This document shows positions 8,082-17,381 of a stretch of DNA of 64,000 nucleotides, piece by piece (position 1 is the stretch's first letter; each line of letters starts with the position of its first letter). The DNA lies in assembly GCF_040629175.1 (NCBI RefSeq), contig NZ_JBEXUX010000006.1:1-64000 (forward strand). The letters are read 5' to 3'. Source of the DNA: Embleya sp040629175. GTDB taxonomy: Bacteria; Actinomycetota; Actinomycetes; Streptomycetales; Streptomycetaceae. The translations under genes were made by a program, and so were the position numbers. A model generated the notes under the pieces. The model was not told the DNA's origin. It ran no database searches and worked only from the letters and a program-made list of their open reading frames with translations.

Positions 8082-9431
8082 ATGCTGGAACGGTGGACCG
8101 CGGAACAGGTGCTGGCACTCGCGCCCGACGCCGCCTCACGCAAGGCCGGGAGCAGGTTGGCGGTGCCCCGACCGTGGTCGGCCGCGGGCAGCGCGGAGCT
8201 CGCCGGCGGGACCGCGGTGTGGGGGGTGTGCGCGGGTGGCGGCGCGACGCCGTACCGCACCGTGGTCGACCTCACCGGCCCCGCGTCGCAATGCTCGTGT
8301 CCCAGCCGCAAGTTCCCCTGTAAGCACGCGCTGGGTCTGCTGCTCCTGTGGGCCGCCGACCCGGTGGCCGTGCCGGTCGGCGGGACCGCCCCCGACTGGG
8401 CCGACGCTTGGCTGACCGGGCGCCGCGAGCGGGCCGACAAGGCCGCGTCGGCCTTGTCCGCGCCGGCCGACCCGATCGCGGCCCGGCGGCGGGCCGAGCG
8501 GCGCGAGGCCCAGGTGGCCGAGGGCGCCGAGCGGTTGCGCCGCTGGCTGGCCGACCGGGTCCAGCAGGGCCTGGCGGGCACCGAGCGCGAGGGATACGCC
8601 ATGTGGGACGGCATCGCCGAGCGCATGGTCGACGCCAAGGCGCCGGGCTTGGCGGCCCGGCTGCGGGCGGCCGGGGCGATACCCGCGTCCGGGGCCGAGG
8701 GTTGGCCCGGCCGGCTGCTGGAGGACTACGCCGAGTTGTGGCTGCTCCTGCGCGCCCACGAACACGCCGACGATCTGGACCCGTCCCTGGTGGCCGGGTT
8801 GCGGGCCCGGATCGGCTGGACCGTGGACGCGGAGGACGTGCTGCGCAGGGCACGCGACGCGGGCACCGTGGTGCACGACCGGTGGCTGGTGCTGGGCAGC
8901 CGGGACAGTACGGACGGCAATCTGACCGAGCGGCGGATCTGGCTGCGCGGCGCGCGGTCCGGCCGGCCGGCGCTCGTGCTGGCCTTCGGGCCGCAGGGGC
9001 GCGCGCCACAACTGGCCCTGCCGGTGGGCCGATCGATCGAGGCGGACGCGGCCTTCCACGACGACGCGGTGCCGCTGCGGGCCGCGCTCGGCGAGCGCAC
9101 CGGCGCGCCGATGCCGGGCGAGGAGCCGGTGGGGGTCGGCCCGGAGGAGGCCACCCTGGGCTACGCCGAGGCGCTGCGCAGCGAACCGTGGTTGGAAGCC
9201 TGGCCGGTGGTGCTGGCCGGCGTGGTCGCGGTGCCGGAACCGATGGGATGGCGGATCGCCGGCGCGGACGGGTTCTGGCTGCCGGTGGATCGGGCGCGGA
9301 CCGGTGAGCAGGCGTTGTGGCGGTTGTCCGCGATGTCCGGGGGCGCCGGGCTGACCGTGTTCGGCGAGTACGGCGCGCGCGGATTCGTCCCGGTGACCGC
9401 GTGGCACGAGGGACAGGCCGTGCAGCTCTAG
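8082..9431 (+). CDS. SWIM zinc-finger protein (YehQ-like)
   Basis: This 449-residue protein carries a SWIM zinc finger near its N terminus: Cys71, Cys73, Cys80 and His82 form CxCx6CxH. The rest is mixed alpha/beta without motifs I can name. SWIM domains bind nucleic acid or protein. Genes of this type accompany MoxR ATPase, DUF5682 and VWA genes in many bacteria; E. coli yehQ beside yehL, yehM and yehP is the known parallel. Here it opens the run that ends with the VWA gene at 16379. The start at 8082 (MLERW) was preferred to upstream GTG/ATG codons because it begins the conserved-looking region. The exact function is unknown. Confidence 0.8.
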   Translation: MLERWTAEQVLALAPDAASRKAGSRLAVPRPWSAAGSAELAGGTAVWGVCAGGGATPYRTVVDLTGPASQCSCPSRKFPCKHALGLLLLWAADPVAVPVGGTAPDWADAWLTGRRERADKAASALSAPADPIAARRRAERREAQVAEGAERLRRWLADRVQQGLAGTEREGYAMWDGIAERMVDAKAPGLAARLRAAGAIPASGAEGWPGRLLEDYAELWLLLRAHEHADDLDPSLVAGLRARIGWTVDAEDVLRRARDAGTVVHDRWLVLGSRDSTDGNLTERRIWLRGARSGRPALVLAFGPQGRAPQLALPVGRSIEADAAFHDDAVPLRAALGERTGAPMPGEEPVGVGPEEATLGYAEALRSEPWLEAWPVVLAGVVAVPEPMGWRIAGADGFWLPVDRARTGEQALWRLSAMSGGAGLTVFGEYGARGFVPVTAWHEGQAVQL

Positions 9432-9557
9432 CCGGAGCCCGGGCCGCTCGCCCCGCCTCGGCGTGGGGCGGGATCGGCCGTCGGCCCGGAAGGGCCCGAA
9501 AACCATCACCGGCGCCGGTCGACACCATCGATCGGCCCGTGCGGAAAGGGAGTTCGG

Positions 9558-11036
9558 ATGCGGGTGGCGGATCCGGTATGGGACGACCTGGTCTCGGCGG
9601 CGTTGGTGGGTACCGGCCGGCGGCCGGCCGCGGAGGTGCCCGCGCGGGACGCGCTGGGGGCGCTGGCCGCGCGGGTGGACCGGGCGGACGAGGCGGTGCG
9701 CTTGCTCGACCTGGCCGCGATCGTGATGGTGCACCGGCGGGCGGGCCGGCGGGCCCCGGCGGGTGCGCCGCCGGCGCCGTGCGGCGAGGTGGACTCCCGG
9801 CCGTCGGTGCCGGAACGGGCCCGGGTGCGGTTGCGGATCCTGCTTGAGGGCGACGGGATGGACTTCCTGCCCGAATGGCTCGCGCTGGCCCACGCGGCCG
9901 GACTGCGGGCGCCCGAGTCGGAGTTGCCCGCGTTGTTGACGGCGGCGCGCTCACGGACCGATCTGCGCGAGATCGTGGCCGACCTGGCCGGCCCGCGCGG
10001 CCGTTGGCTGGCCGGGCTCAACCCGGAGTGGGCGTGGCTGACCCGGGTCGCGGTGCCGGGCCCGGAGGATCCGGTCGAGTTGTGGCGGCACGGGCGCTTC
10101 GGCGAACGGCTGGCCGCGTTCGAGGCGTTGCGCACCGGCGATCCGGACGCGGCGCGGGGGCTGCTGGCCCGGGTCTGGAGTGCCGAGCCCGCGGAGGATC
10201 GGGCGGTGTGGGTGGCGGCGCTGCGCACCGGGTTGGCGGCGGGCGACGAGCCGTTCCTGGAGGAGGCGCTGGACGATCGGGCCAAGGTGGTCCGGGTGGC
10301 CGCCGCGCGGCTGTTGACCGAACTGCCCGGCTCGGCCTTCGCGGCCCGGATGCGCGAGCGGGCCCTGGCCTGCCTGCGGCCCGGCGCCGCGGGACGGGTG
10401 CTGGTGGTGCCGCCGAGCGGGTGCGATCCGGCGATGCGGCGGGACGGCATCGCGGAGACGTCGCCGACCGGGCGCGAGGACCACTCGTGGTGGCTGGGCG
10501 AGATCGTCGCGGCGACGCCGCTCGCGGTGTGGCGGGAGGTGTTCGGGGCCGGCCCCGAGGAGATCGTGGCGCGGGTGCTGCCGCGCCGATTCGCCGAGGA
10601 CGTCCGGGAGGGCTGGGCCCGTGCGGCGGTGCTCCAGCGCGATGTCGACTGGGCCCGGGCGCTGGCCGGGCGGGGCGCGCCCACCCGGCTGCTGACCGTG
10701 CTGCCGGCGGCCGAGTGCGCCGAGCACGTGGCCCGGCACATCGCCGCGCACGGGCTGTCCGAGGCACTGCAACTGCTGACCAACTGCCCGGTACCGTGGC
10801 CGACGGCGCTGGGCGACGCGGTCCTGGACGCGCTCGCGGCGGCGGCCGAGGGCGGCGGCTACCCGTGGAGCTTCAGCGGCGCCCGGGACGTGGCCGGCCG
10901 CGGTCTGCACCCGGCCGTGGTCGACCGCGTGGAGCACCTGGCGCAGGGCGAGGGCGAATGGCCCAAAGCCTTCCGCGCCCTCGCCGACACCCTGCACTAC
11001 CGGGCGACGATGCGCGCGGAGCTCCTGGGCGGCTGA
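9558..11036 (+). CDS. DUF5691-type protein, second gene of MoxR/VWA module
   Basis: This 492-residue, helix-rich protein starts MRVADPVWDDLVSAALVGTG, which matches my memory of DUF5691 proteins. The middle and C-terminal parts look like repeated alpha-helical hairpins (HEAT-like), for example near 205-270 where EEALDDRAKVVRVAAARLL occurs. No catalytic motif is visible. An AAAGGGA ribosome site precedes the ATG by about seven bases. It follows the SWIM gene by 126 bases and in actinomycetes is usually found beside it, so it is considered part of the module. A scaffold or client-binding role is a guess from the repeat character only. Confidence 0.72.
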   Translation: MRVADPVWDDLVSAALVGTGRRPAAEVPARDALGALAARVDRADEAVRLLDLAAIVMVHRRAGRRAPAGAPPAPCGEVDSRPSVPERARVRLRILLEGDGMDFLPEWLALAHAAGLRAPESELPALLTAARSRTDLREIVADLAGPRGRWLAGLNPEWAWLTRVAVPGPEDPVELWRHGRFGERLAAFEALRTGDPDAARGLLARVWSAEPAEDRAVWVAALRTGLAAGDEPFLEEALDDRAKVVRVAAARLLTELPGSAFAARMRERALACLRPGAAGRVLVVPPSGCDPAMRRDGIAETSPTGREDHSWWLGEIVAATPLAVWREVFGAGPEEIVARVLPRRFAEDVREGWARAAVLQRDVDWARALAGRGAPTRLLTVLPAAECAEHVARHIAAHGLSEALQLLTNCPVPWPTALGDAVLDALAAAAEGGGYPWSFSGARDVAGRGLHPAVVDRVEHLAQGEGEWPKAFRALADTLHYRATMRAELLGG

Positions 11037-11152
11037 ACCCGGGTGCCCTCGGGCCGGACGGCCGGGCGGTCGATCGGGTGGTCCAATCATCCGTCCGGGT
11101 GGACCACCGGATGTCCCCCGCCCGGCGGACCTCGGCGCGCGAGAATGGGCGG

Positions 11153-11739
11153 ATGGCCGACCACGCGGATCGGGACGATCCACTGGCGAGCCTGCGCCTG
11201 ACCGCCCTGCGGATGTTGCGCGACTGCGGCGAGTTCCCCGAGAGCGTGTGGTGGGAGGCTTCTCCGGCCGGCCTGGTCATGCGGGCGTCGCCGGACTGGA
11301 AGCATGCCCGGATCCTCACCGGCCTGCGCCATCTGCTCGAACCCTCGCTGCCGGCCGAGATCCCGGTGTTGGAGGGCGTTGCTTTCGTGGTGGGCGTCGG
11401 CACCAACGCACGCCCGACCTCGTCGTCCTCGATCCCCGAAAGAAGGCCGAATTCCGGGACGGGCACGCGACGTCCGCGTCCGGCGTCCGGATGTTCGTCG
11501 AGATGACCTCGAACAGCACGCGCCGCGTCGACCTGCGGGAGAAGCCCGGCGAGTACGCCCGAGCCGAGGTGCCGGTGATGCTGATCGTGGACCGGGAAAA
11601 GCACGAGGTGATCGTGCACTTCGAGCCGGTCGACGGGCGTTACACGTTCACCGGGCGAGTACGGGCCGGCGCCCCGGTGCGCCTGCCCGAGCCGTTCGAC
11701 GCGACCGTCGATACCGGGTTCCTGCTCGATCACCTGTGA
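11153..11739 (+). pseudogene. Uma2-family nuclease, frameshifted
   Basis: Two overlapping frames together give one Uma2 (PD-(D/E)XK-like) protein of about 195 residues. The first frame runs from ATG 11153 through the segment ending GVAFVVGVGTN. The second continues with TPDLVVLDPRKKAEF, then VEMTSNSTRR and AEVPVMLIVDREKHEV, to the stop at 11739. The join needs one extra base near 11407-11409; adding a single C after the Asn codon would restore GTNRTPDLVVLD. So a one-base deletion, or a sequencing error, breaks the gene. It lies inside the module between the DUF5691 and MoxR genes and is presumably an insertion from the large Uma2 family, whose members are common and variable in Streptomyces. 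Confidence 0.75.
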
Positions 11740-11818
11740 GATCGGCACCCCCGAACGTGTCGGACCCGGGCGGCAGGATGGGTTCTGTTCGGGTTTGTTC
11801 GAGCCTTGGGGGAGCGCC

Positions 11819-12928
11819 GTGACTGTGTCCGCTGAACCGGTTGAGCAGAGTGTGCTCCGGGCGCATGCCGAGGACGCCTTCGCCGACGAACTGGCCGCGC
11901 TCGCCGCCGCCGACGAGCGTCCCCGACCGCCGCACTGGAAGCTTTCGCCCTGGGCGGTGGCCACCTACCTGCTGGGCGGCACGCTGGCCGACGGCACGGT
12001 GATCTCGCCCAAGTACATCGGCCCCCGGCGGATCATCGAGGTCGCCGTCACCACGTTGGCCACCGACCGCGCGCTGCTGCTCCTCGGCGTGCCGGGCACG
12101 GCCAAGACGTGGGTGTCCGAGCATCTGGCCGCCGCCGTGTGCGGTGACTCCACGCTGCTGGTCCAGGGCACCGCCGGCACTCCCGAGGAAGCCATTCGCT
12201 ACGGGTGGAACTACGCGCAACTGCTCGCGCACGGCCCCAGCCGCGCGGCCATGGTGGCCGGTCCGGTGATGCGCGCGATGAGCCGCGGCCTGGTGGCCCG
12301 GGTCGAGGAACTGACCCGGATCCCGGCCGACGTGCAGGACTCGTTGATCACCATCCTGTCCGAAAAGACGCTGCCGGTACCGGAGTTGAACGACGAGGTC
12401 CAGGCCGTGCGCGGGTTCAACCTGATCGCCACCGCCAACGACCGCGACCGCGGGGTCAACGATCTGTCCTCCGCGTTGCGCCGCCGGTTCAACACCGTGG
12501 TGCTCCCGCTGCCGGCGACCGCGGACGCCGAGGTGGACATCGTCAGCCGCCGAGTGGCCCAGCTCGGCTCCTCGCTCGACCTGCCGCCGGTGGCCGCCGC
12601 CGAGGCCGAACTGCGGCGCGTGGTGACGGTGTTCCGCGAACTGCGGGCCGGTCTGACCGAGGACGGGCGGACCAAGCTGAAGACCCCGTCCGGGACGTTG
12701 TCCACCGCCGAGGCGATTTCCGTGGTCACCGGCGGCCTGGCGCTGGCCGCACACTTCGGCGACGGCGTGCTGCGCTCGGCGGACGTGGCCGCGGGCATCC
12801 TGGGCGCGGTGGTCAAGGACCCGGCGGCGGACACCCTGGTCTGGCGCGAATACCTGGAGACCGCGGTGCGTCCGCGCGCCGACTGGCAGGACTTCTACCG
12901 GGCCTGCCGCGACGCGGACCGGGCCTGA
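11819..12928 (+). CDS. MoxR-family AAA ATPase (YehL-like)
   Basis: This is a 369-residue AAA+ ATPase of the MoxR clade. Walker A is GVPGTAKT at 90-97. The Walker B region is LVARVEELTRIP, where the usual Asp-Glu appears as Glu163-Glu164. Sensor 1 lies in LIATANDRDRG, and the arginine cluster SALRRRFN follows. MoxR proteins partner VWA proteins to remodel or activate protein complexes. The YehL subfamily occurs with the same neighbours as here. The GTG start at 11819 has GGGGGAG six bases upstream. The stop overlaps the start of the DUF5682 gene by one base (TGATG), so the three last module genes are translationally coupled. Confidence 0.9.
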   Translation: MTVSAEPVEQSVLRAHAEDAFADELAALAAADERPRPPHWKLSPWAVATYLLGGTLADGTVISPKYIGPRRIIEVAVTTLATDRALLLLGVPGTAKTWVSEHLAAAVCGDSTLLVQGTAGTPEEAIRYGWNYAQLLAHGPSRAAMVAGPVMRAMSRGLVARVEELTRIPADVQDSLITILSEKTLPVPELNDEVQAVRGFNLIATANDRDRGVNDLSSALRRRFNTVVLPLPATADAEVDIVSRRVAQLGSSLDLPPVAAAEAELRRVVTVFRELRAGLTEDGRTKLKTPSGTLSTAEAISVVTGGLALAAHFGDGVLRSADVAAGILGAVVKDPAADTLVWREYLETAVRPRADWQDFYRACRDADRA

Positions 12929-15219
12929 TGGCGCCCCCCGCGGTCGACCCGCCGATCCTGCTCGGCGTGCGGCACCACGGCCCGGGGTCGGCCCGGGCGG
13001 TGGCCGCCGCGCTCGCGCAGGTCGCGCCGGACATCGTGTTGGTCGAGGGCCCGCCCGAGGCGGACGTGCTGCTGTCCTTCGCCGCCGATCCCGACATGCG
13101 ACCCCCCGTCGCGCTGCTCGCGCACGCGGCCGACGATCCCGCGCAGGCGGGCTTTTGGCCGTACGCCGACTTCAGCCCCGAGTGGGTGGCGATCCGGTAC
13201 GCGGGCGCACACGGCGTGCCGATCCGCTTCGTCGACCTGCCGGTCGCGGTGTCCTTCACGCTCGACCGGGCCCGCAGGGAGCGCGCCGAGACCGACCCGC
13301 CCCGGGACGAGGAGGCCGCGCCCGCGCCGTCGCGCGTCGACCCGATCGCGGAACTCGCCGGGCTGGCCGGCCAGGACGACCCGGAGCGCTGGTGGGAGGA
13401 CGTGATCGAGCACCGGCTGCCCACCGGCGGCGACGCGCTGACCCCGTTCGCCGCGCTCGCCGAGGCGATGGCCGCGCTGCGCGAGGACGAGCCCGCGCCC
13501 GACCCGGCGGCCGAACCCGACGTCGAGCGGCTGCGTGAGGCACACATGCGCCAGGGCATCCGGTCCGCGCGCCGCGCCGGCCACCGGCGGATCGCCGTGG
13601 TGTGCGGTGCCTGGCACCTGCCCGCGCTCGCCCGGCTCCCCTCGGCCGCCGCCGACCGCGCGCTGCTGGCGCCGCACCGGGCCAGGGTCAAGGTGGAGAC
13701 CACCTGGGTGCCCTGGACGCACCGCCGACTCGCGCAGAGCTCCGGCTACGGCGCGGGCGTCGCCTCGCCCGGGTGGTACCGACACCTGTACACGAACACC
13801 GACGAACACGAGTTGTTGCCCCGCTGGTTCGTCCGGATCGCCGCGCTGCTGCGTGACGCGGGTCATCCGGTGTCCTCCGCCCACGTGATCGAGGCGACCC
13901 GGCACGCGAGTGCGCTGGCCGCGCTGCGCGGGCGCCCGCTGGCGGGCCTGGACGAGACGATCGAGGCGGTCCGCGCGGTGATGTGCGACGGGGTGACCGG
14001 CCCGCTCGCACTGGTGCACGACGCCCTCGTGGTGGGCGACGTGATCGGCGAGGTGCCCGACACGGTGCCCGCCGTACCGCTCCAGCGCGACCTGTCCCGC
14101 GAGCAGCGCCGACTGCGCCTGAAGCCCGAGCCCGCGCCCCGCGAACTCGAACTCGACCTGCGCAAGGAGTCGCACGCCGACCGCAGCCGGCTGCTCAACC
14201 GACTCGCCCTGCTGGACGTCCCGTGGGGTGTGCCGGCCCGGGCCCGGGAGAGCAAGGGCACCTTTCGCGAGACCTGGCGCCTGGACTGGCAGCCCGAGCT
14301 GGCCATCCGGGTCGCCGAGGCGGGCGTGTGGGGGACCACCGTGCTCGCCGCCGCCGCGGCGCGCACGGCCGATCTGGCGATCCGGGCCGAATCGCTGGCC
14401 GATGTCACCGACGTGGCCGAGCGCTGCCTGCGTGCCGACCTGCCCGACGCGCTGCCGCTGATCATGCGCGTCCTGGACCGGCGCGCCGCACTGGACACCG
14501 ACGTGGGCAAACTCGCCGAGGCGCTGCCGGGGCTGGTGCGCGCGCTGCGCTACGGCGACGTGCGCGGCACCGACACCTCCGCGCTGGGCACCGTGGTGGC
14601 CGGCCTGGTGGTCCGGATCTGCGTCGGACTGCTGCCCGCCTGCGCGGGCCTGGACGACGACGGCGCCAAGGCGATGCGCCGACACCTGGACGCCGTGCAC
14701 GCCGCCGTGCAACTGCTCGGCGACGAGCAACAGCAGGACTGGTACACGGCCCTGGACCGGCTCGCCGACCGGGAAAACCTGCCCGGCCTGCTCACCGGCC
14801 GGGCCACCCGGCTGCTGCTCGACCTGGGCCGGCTCGACCCGCGGGAGGCCGCCCCGAAGCTGGCCCGGGCGCTGACCCGAGGCGTTTCGCATCGCGAATC
14901 GGCCGCCTGGATCGAGGGATTCCTGGCCGGCGGCGGCATGCTGCTCGTGCACGACGAACGGCTGATGGCGCTGGTCGACGAGTGGCTCACCGACACCCCC
15001 GCCGACCTTTTCACCGAGATCCTGCCGCTGCTGCGACGCACCTTTTCCACCTTCGCGGCGGCCGAGCGGCGGATGCTCGGCGAGCGGGTGCGCACCCCCG
15101 CACAGCCGGCCGCCGCGGCCGCGACCGCGGATTTGTTCGACGGCGGGCGGGCGGACGCCACGCTGCCGCTGCTGGCCGACATCCTCGGCCTGCGACACCC
15201 GAAGGTGGCCATCGGATGA
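12928..15219 (+). CDS. DUF5682 protein (YehM-like)
   Basis: This 763-residue cytosolic protein begins with ILLGVRHHGPGSARAV, the characteristic opening of DUF5682 proteins. Residues around 25-230 contain ALAQVAPDIVLVEGPPEADV and HRRIAVVCGAWHLPAL, recalling the TraB/Erythromycin-esterase-like fold with a conserved His-rich start. The remaining 500 residues are mainly helical. No function is known; it is the constant third partner of MoxR and VWA proteins in this operon type (yehM in E. coli). Its start shares one base with the MoxR stop, and its stop overlaps the VWA start (ATGA), so stoichiometric production with both is likely. Confidence 0.82.
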   Translation: MAPPAVDPPILLGVRHHGPGSARAVAAALAQVAPDIVLVEGPPEADVLLSFAADPDMRPPVALLAHAADDPAQAGFWPYADFSPEWVAIRYAGAHGVPIRFVDLPVAVSFTLDRARRERAETDPPRDEEAAPAPSRVDPIAELAGLAGQDDPERWWEDVIEHRLPTGGDALTPFAALAEAMAALREDEPAPDPAAEPDVERLREAHMRQGIRSARRAGHRRIAVVCGAWHLPALARLPSAAADRALLAPHRARVKVETTWVPWTHRRLAQSSGYGAGVASPGWYRHLYTNTDEHELLPRWFVRIAALLRDAGHPVSSAHVIEATRHASALAALRGRPLAGLDETIEAVRAVMCDGVTGPLALVHDALVVGDVIGEVPDTVPAVPLQRDLSREQRRLRLKPEPAPRELELDLRKESHADRSRLLNRLALLDVPWGVPARARESKGTFRETWRLDWQPELAIRVAEAGVWGTTVLAAAAARTADLAIRAESLADVTDVAERCLRADLPDALPLIMRVLDRRAALDTDVGKLAEALPGLVRALRYGDVRGTDTSALGTVVAGLVVRICVGLLPACAGLDDDGAKAMRRHLDAVHAAVQLLGDEQQQDWYTALDRLADRENLPGLLTGRATRLLLDLGRLDPREAAPKLARALTRGVSHRESAAWIEGFLAGGGMLLVHDERLMALVDEWLTDTPADLFTEILPLLRRTFSTFAAAERRMLGERVRTPAQPAAAAATADLFDGGRADATLPLLADILGLRHPKVAIG

Positions 15220-16379
15220 GCGAGAGCACGACCGAGGAACGTCTGCGCCGCTGGCGACTGGTGCTGGGCGGCGACGCGGACGGCACCGGCTACGGCCCCA
15301 CCGGCGAAGACCTGCGGATCGACCAGGCCCTGGCCGCGCTGTACCGCCCGGAGACGCCGGCCCCGCGCGGCAGCAGGCGCGGCAGCGGCCCGCGCGCGGC
15401 CGGCCTGGGTGCCTCCGCGCCCTCGGTGGCCCGCTGGCTCGGTGACATCCGCGAGCACTTCCCGGCGGGCGTCGTACAGATCCTCCAGCAGGACGCGATC
15501 GAGCGGCTCGACCTGACCCGGCTGCTCCTGGAGCCGGAGATGCTGGCCGCCGTCGAGCCGGACGTGCACCTGGTCGGCACCCTGCTCGCGCTCAACAAGC
15601 TGATGCCCGAGGCCACCAAGGAGGCGGCCCGCGCGGTGGTCCGCACGGTGGTCGACGACCTGGAGCGCCGGGTCGCGCAACGCACCACGAGCCTGGTCCA
15701 GGGCGCGCTGGACCGGGCCACCCGGATCAACCGCCCGCGCCACCACGACATCGACTGGAACGCCACGATCAAGGCCAACCTCAAGCACTATCAGGCCGAG
15801 CACCGCACGATCGTGCCGGAGCGCCTGGTCGGCTACGGCCGGCAGCGGCACGGGGTGCAAAAGGACGTGATCCTGTGCATCGACCAGTCCGGCTCGATGG
15901 CGGCGTCGGTGGTCTACGCGTCGGTCTTCGGCGCGGTGCTGGGCTCGATGCGCTCGCTCCGGACCTCGCTGGTCGTCTTCGACACGAGCGTGGTCGACCT
16001 CACCGAACGACTGAGCGATCCGGTGGACGTGCTGTTCGGCACCCAACTCGGCGGCGGCACCGACATCAACCGCGCCCTGGCCTACTGCCAATCGCTGATC
16101 ACCCGACCCGCGGAGACGGTCGTCGTGCTGATCAGCGACCTGTACGAGGGGGGCGTCCGGGACGAGATGCTCCGCCGCGCGGCGGCCATGCAGGCGGCCG
16201 GCACCACCTTCGTCACCCTGCTCGCCCTCTCCGACGAGGGCGCTCCGGCCTACGACCACACCAACGCGGCCGCCCTCGCCGCCCTCGGCAGCCCGGCCTT
16301 CGCCTGCACCCCCGACCTGTTCCCGGAGGTGATGGCGGCGGCGGTCCAGGGCCTGCCACTACCGGTACCGGAGTCGTGA
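15216..16379 (+). CDS. VWA-domain protein (YehP-like)
   Basis: This 387-residue protein has a helical N-terminal half and a C-terminal von Willebrand A domain (about 215-375). The metal-ion-dependent adhesion site is complete: Asp223, Ser225 and Ser227 in DQSGS, the Thr in GGGTDINRAL, and Asp in ISDLYEGG. There is no signal peptide, so it acts in the cytoplasm. VWA partners of MoxR ATPases present clients to the ATPase or are themselves loaded by it. The start overlaps the DUF5682 stop by four bases (ATGA), and it is the last gene of the module. Confidence 0.9.
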   Translation: MSESTTEERLRRWRLVLGGDADGTGYGPTGEDLRIDQALAALYRPETPAPRGSRRGSGPRAAGLGASAPSVARWLGDIREHFPAGVVQILQQDAIERLDLTRLLLEPEMLAAVEPDVHLVGTLLALNKLMPEATKEAARAVVRTVVDDLERRVAQRTTSLVQGALDRATRINRPRHHDIDWNATIKANLKHYQAEHRTIVPERLVGYGRQRHGVQKDVILCIDQSGSMAASVVYASVFGAVLGSMRSLRTSLVVFDTSVVDLTERLSDPVDVLFGTQLGGGTDINRALAYCQSLITRPAETVVVLISDLYEGGVRDEMLRRAAAMQAAGTTFVTLLALSDEGAPAYDHTNAAALAALGSPAFACTPDLFPEVMAAAVQGLPLPVPES

Positions 16380-16383
16380 CGGA

Positions 16384-17014
16384 TCAGGTGAACGCGGCCG
16401 TGTCGATCGCGGGGAGGTCGTCGGGAAGTTCGAGCTTTGTTCCCAGGCCGACCTGGTGGGCGATGTTGTATCGGGGGTCCTCGCCGTTGTCGACCGGCTC
16501 GGAGTAGGCGATTGCCACCCCCTTTTGACGGTCGATCAGCAGGTAGACGGGGATCCCTGCTCGGGCGTACGTCCGATACTTTCCCCCCGGTCGACATCGG
16601 CGTCACCTGGCGAAGTGATCTCGCCGACGAGACGAAGCATGGTCGAGGGGTACCAGCCGTCGTGGTTCCTGCGGAACTCGATGTCCGAAGCGTCGGCAAG
16701 GCGATGTTGCACCGCGAAATCCGGGACGAACGCGCCGGTCACATGGGCGTCGCCGACCGCTTCGGGACAGTAACCGACTCCCGCCACCGCGTGTGGGACG
16801 CCTGCGTTGCGCAACATGACCAGGATGTCGATCGCCCAGAAATTGTGCTGCTCGTCGGCGGGCGGTGCCATGCGGTAGATCCCCTCGATGAACTCCACGC
16901 GGATTCCCCGGGGAGCCGGTAGCGAGGCGATGAACTTCGTCGGGTCGCCGAAAGCGCCCGTGACCGTGGTCGGCGGAGCCTCCTTCCTTCGTCGGGACCG
17001 GGTTGCGTGACCAT
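16384..17014 (-). pseudogene. Second Uma2-family nuclease, frameshifted
   Basis: On the minus strand the pieces of a Uma2 protein of about 205 residues lie in different frames. The largest piece runs from PPTTVTGAFGDPTKF to EITSPGDADVDRG; the C-terminal piece reads YRTYARAGIPVYLLIDRQKG to DDLPAIDTAAFT before the stop at 16384. They join if one base is added in the six-G/three-A run near 16585-16593. A second lesion probably lies near 16980-16990, because the only good start (ATG 17014, MVTQPGPDEGRR) is in another frame from PPTTVTG. The gene sits four bases from the end of the VWA gene, convergent with it. Homopolymer sequencing error is an alternative to true decay. Confidence 0.72.
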
Positions 17015-17381
17015 CGTGACCGTCCGTTCGTTCGTGCGCCGGGAATCCGGATAAGTGTGATTGTCGAGCGCGGCTGCTGGCGTGGGATCGGCCACATCGA
17101 GGCATCACGGTCTGTGCGGGTGTGTTCCCTGTGTCACGGTGGAACAGGCGTAAACGGGCGGATCTCGGCGCGCGGTGACGGCGTGTCCGGGGAACGACCC
17201 GGGGCGGGAGCGAGACCCTGATTCGGGGTCGGCACTCCTGCCCGATAGCCTGCAAGGCGGATCAGCTACGCGTGCGGACGCCGTCCACCAGAACTGGGGG
17301 CGAGCCTGCCGGACCTGTGCGACGACGGACGCGGCTGCGCATCTTCCGCATATCCGATCGCGATCACAAGGACGGACCCGC
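17015..17381. promoter_or_regulatory. Intergenic region upstream of sucC
   Basis: This 367-base gap holds no convincing gene. It should contain the sucCD promoter and that of the broken Uma2 gene. A weak sigma-A-like candidate for sucC is TTCGGG at 17222-17227 and TAGCCT at 17246-17251 with an 18-base spacer. AAGGA near 17368 is the likely ribosome site for sucC. Confidence 0.35.
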
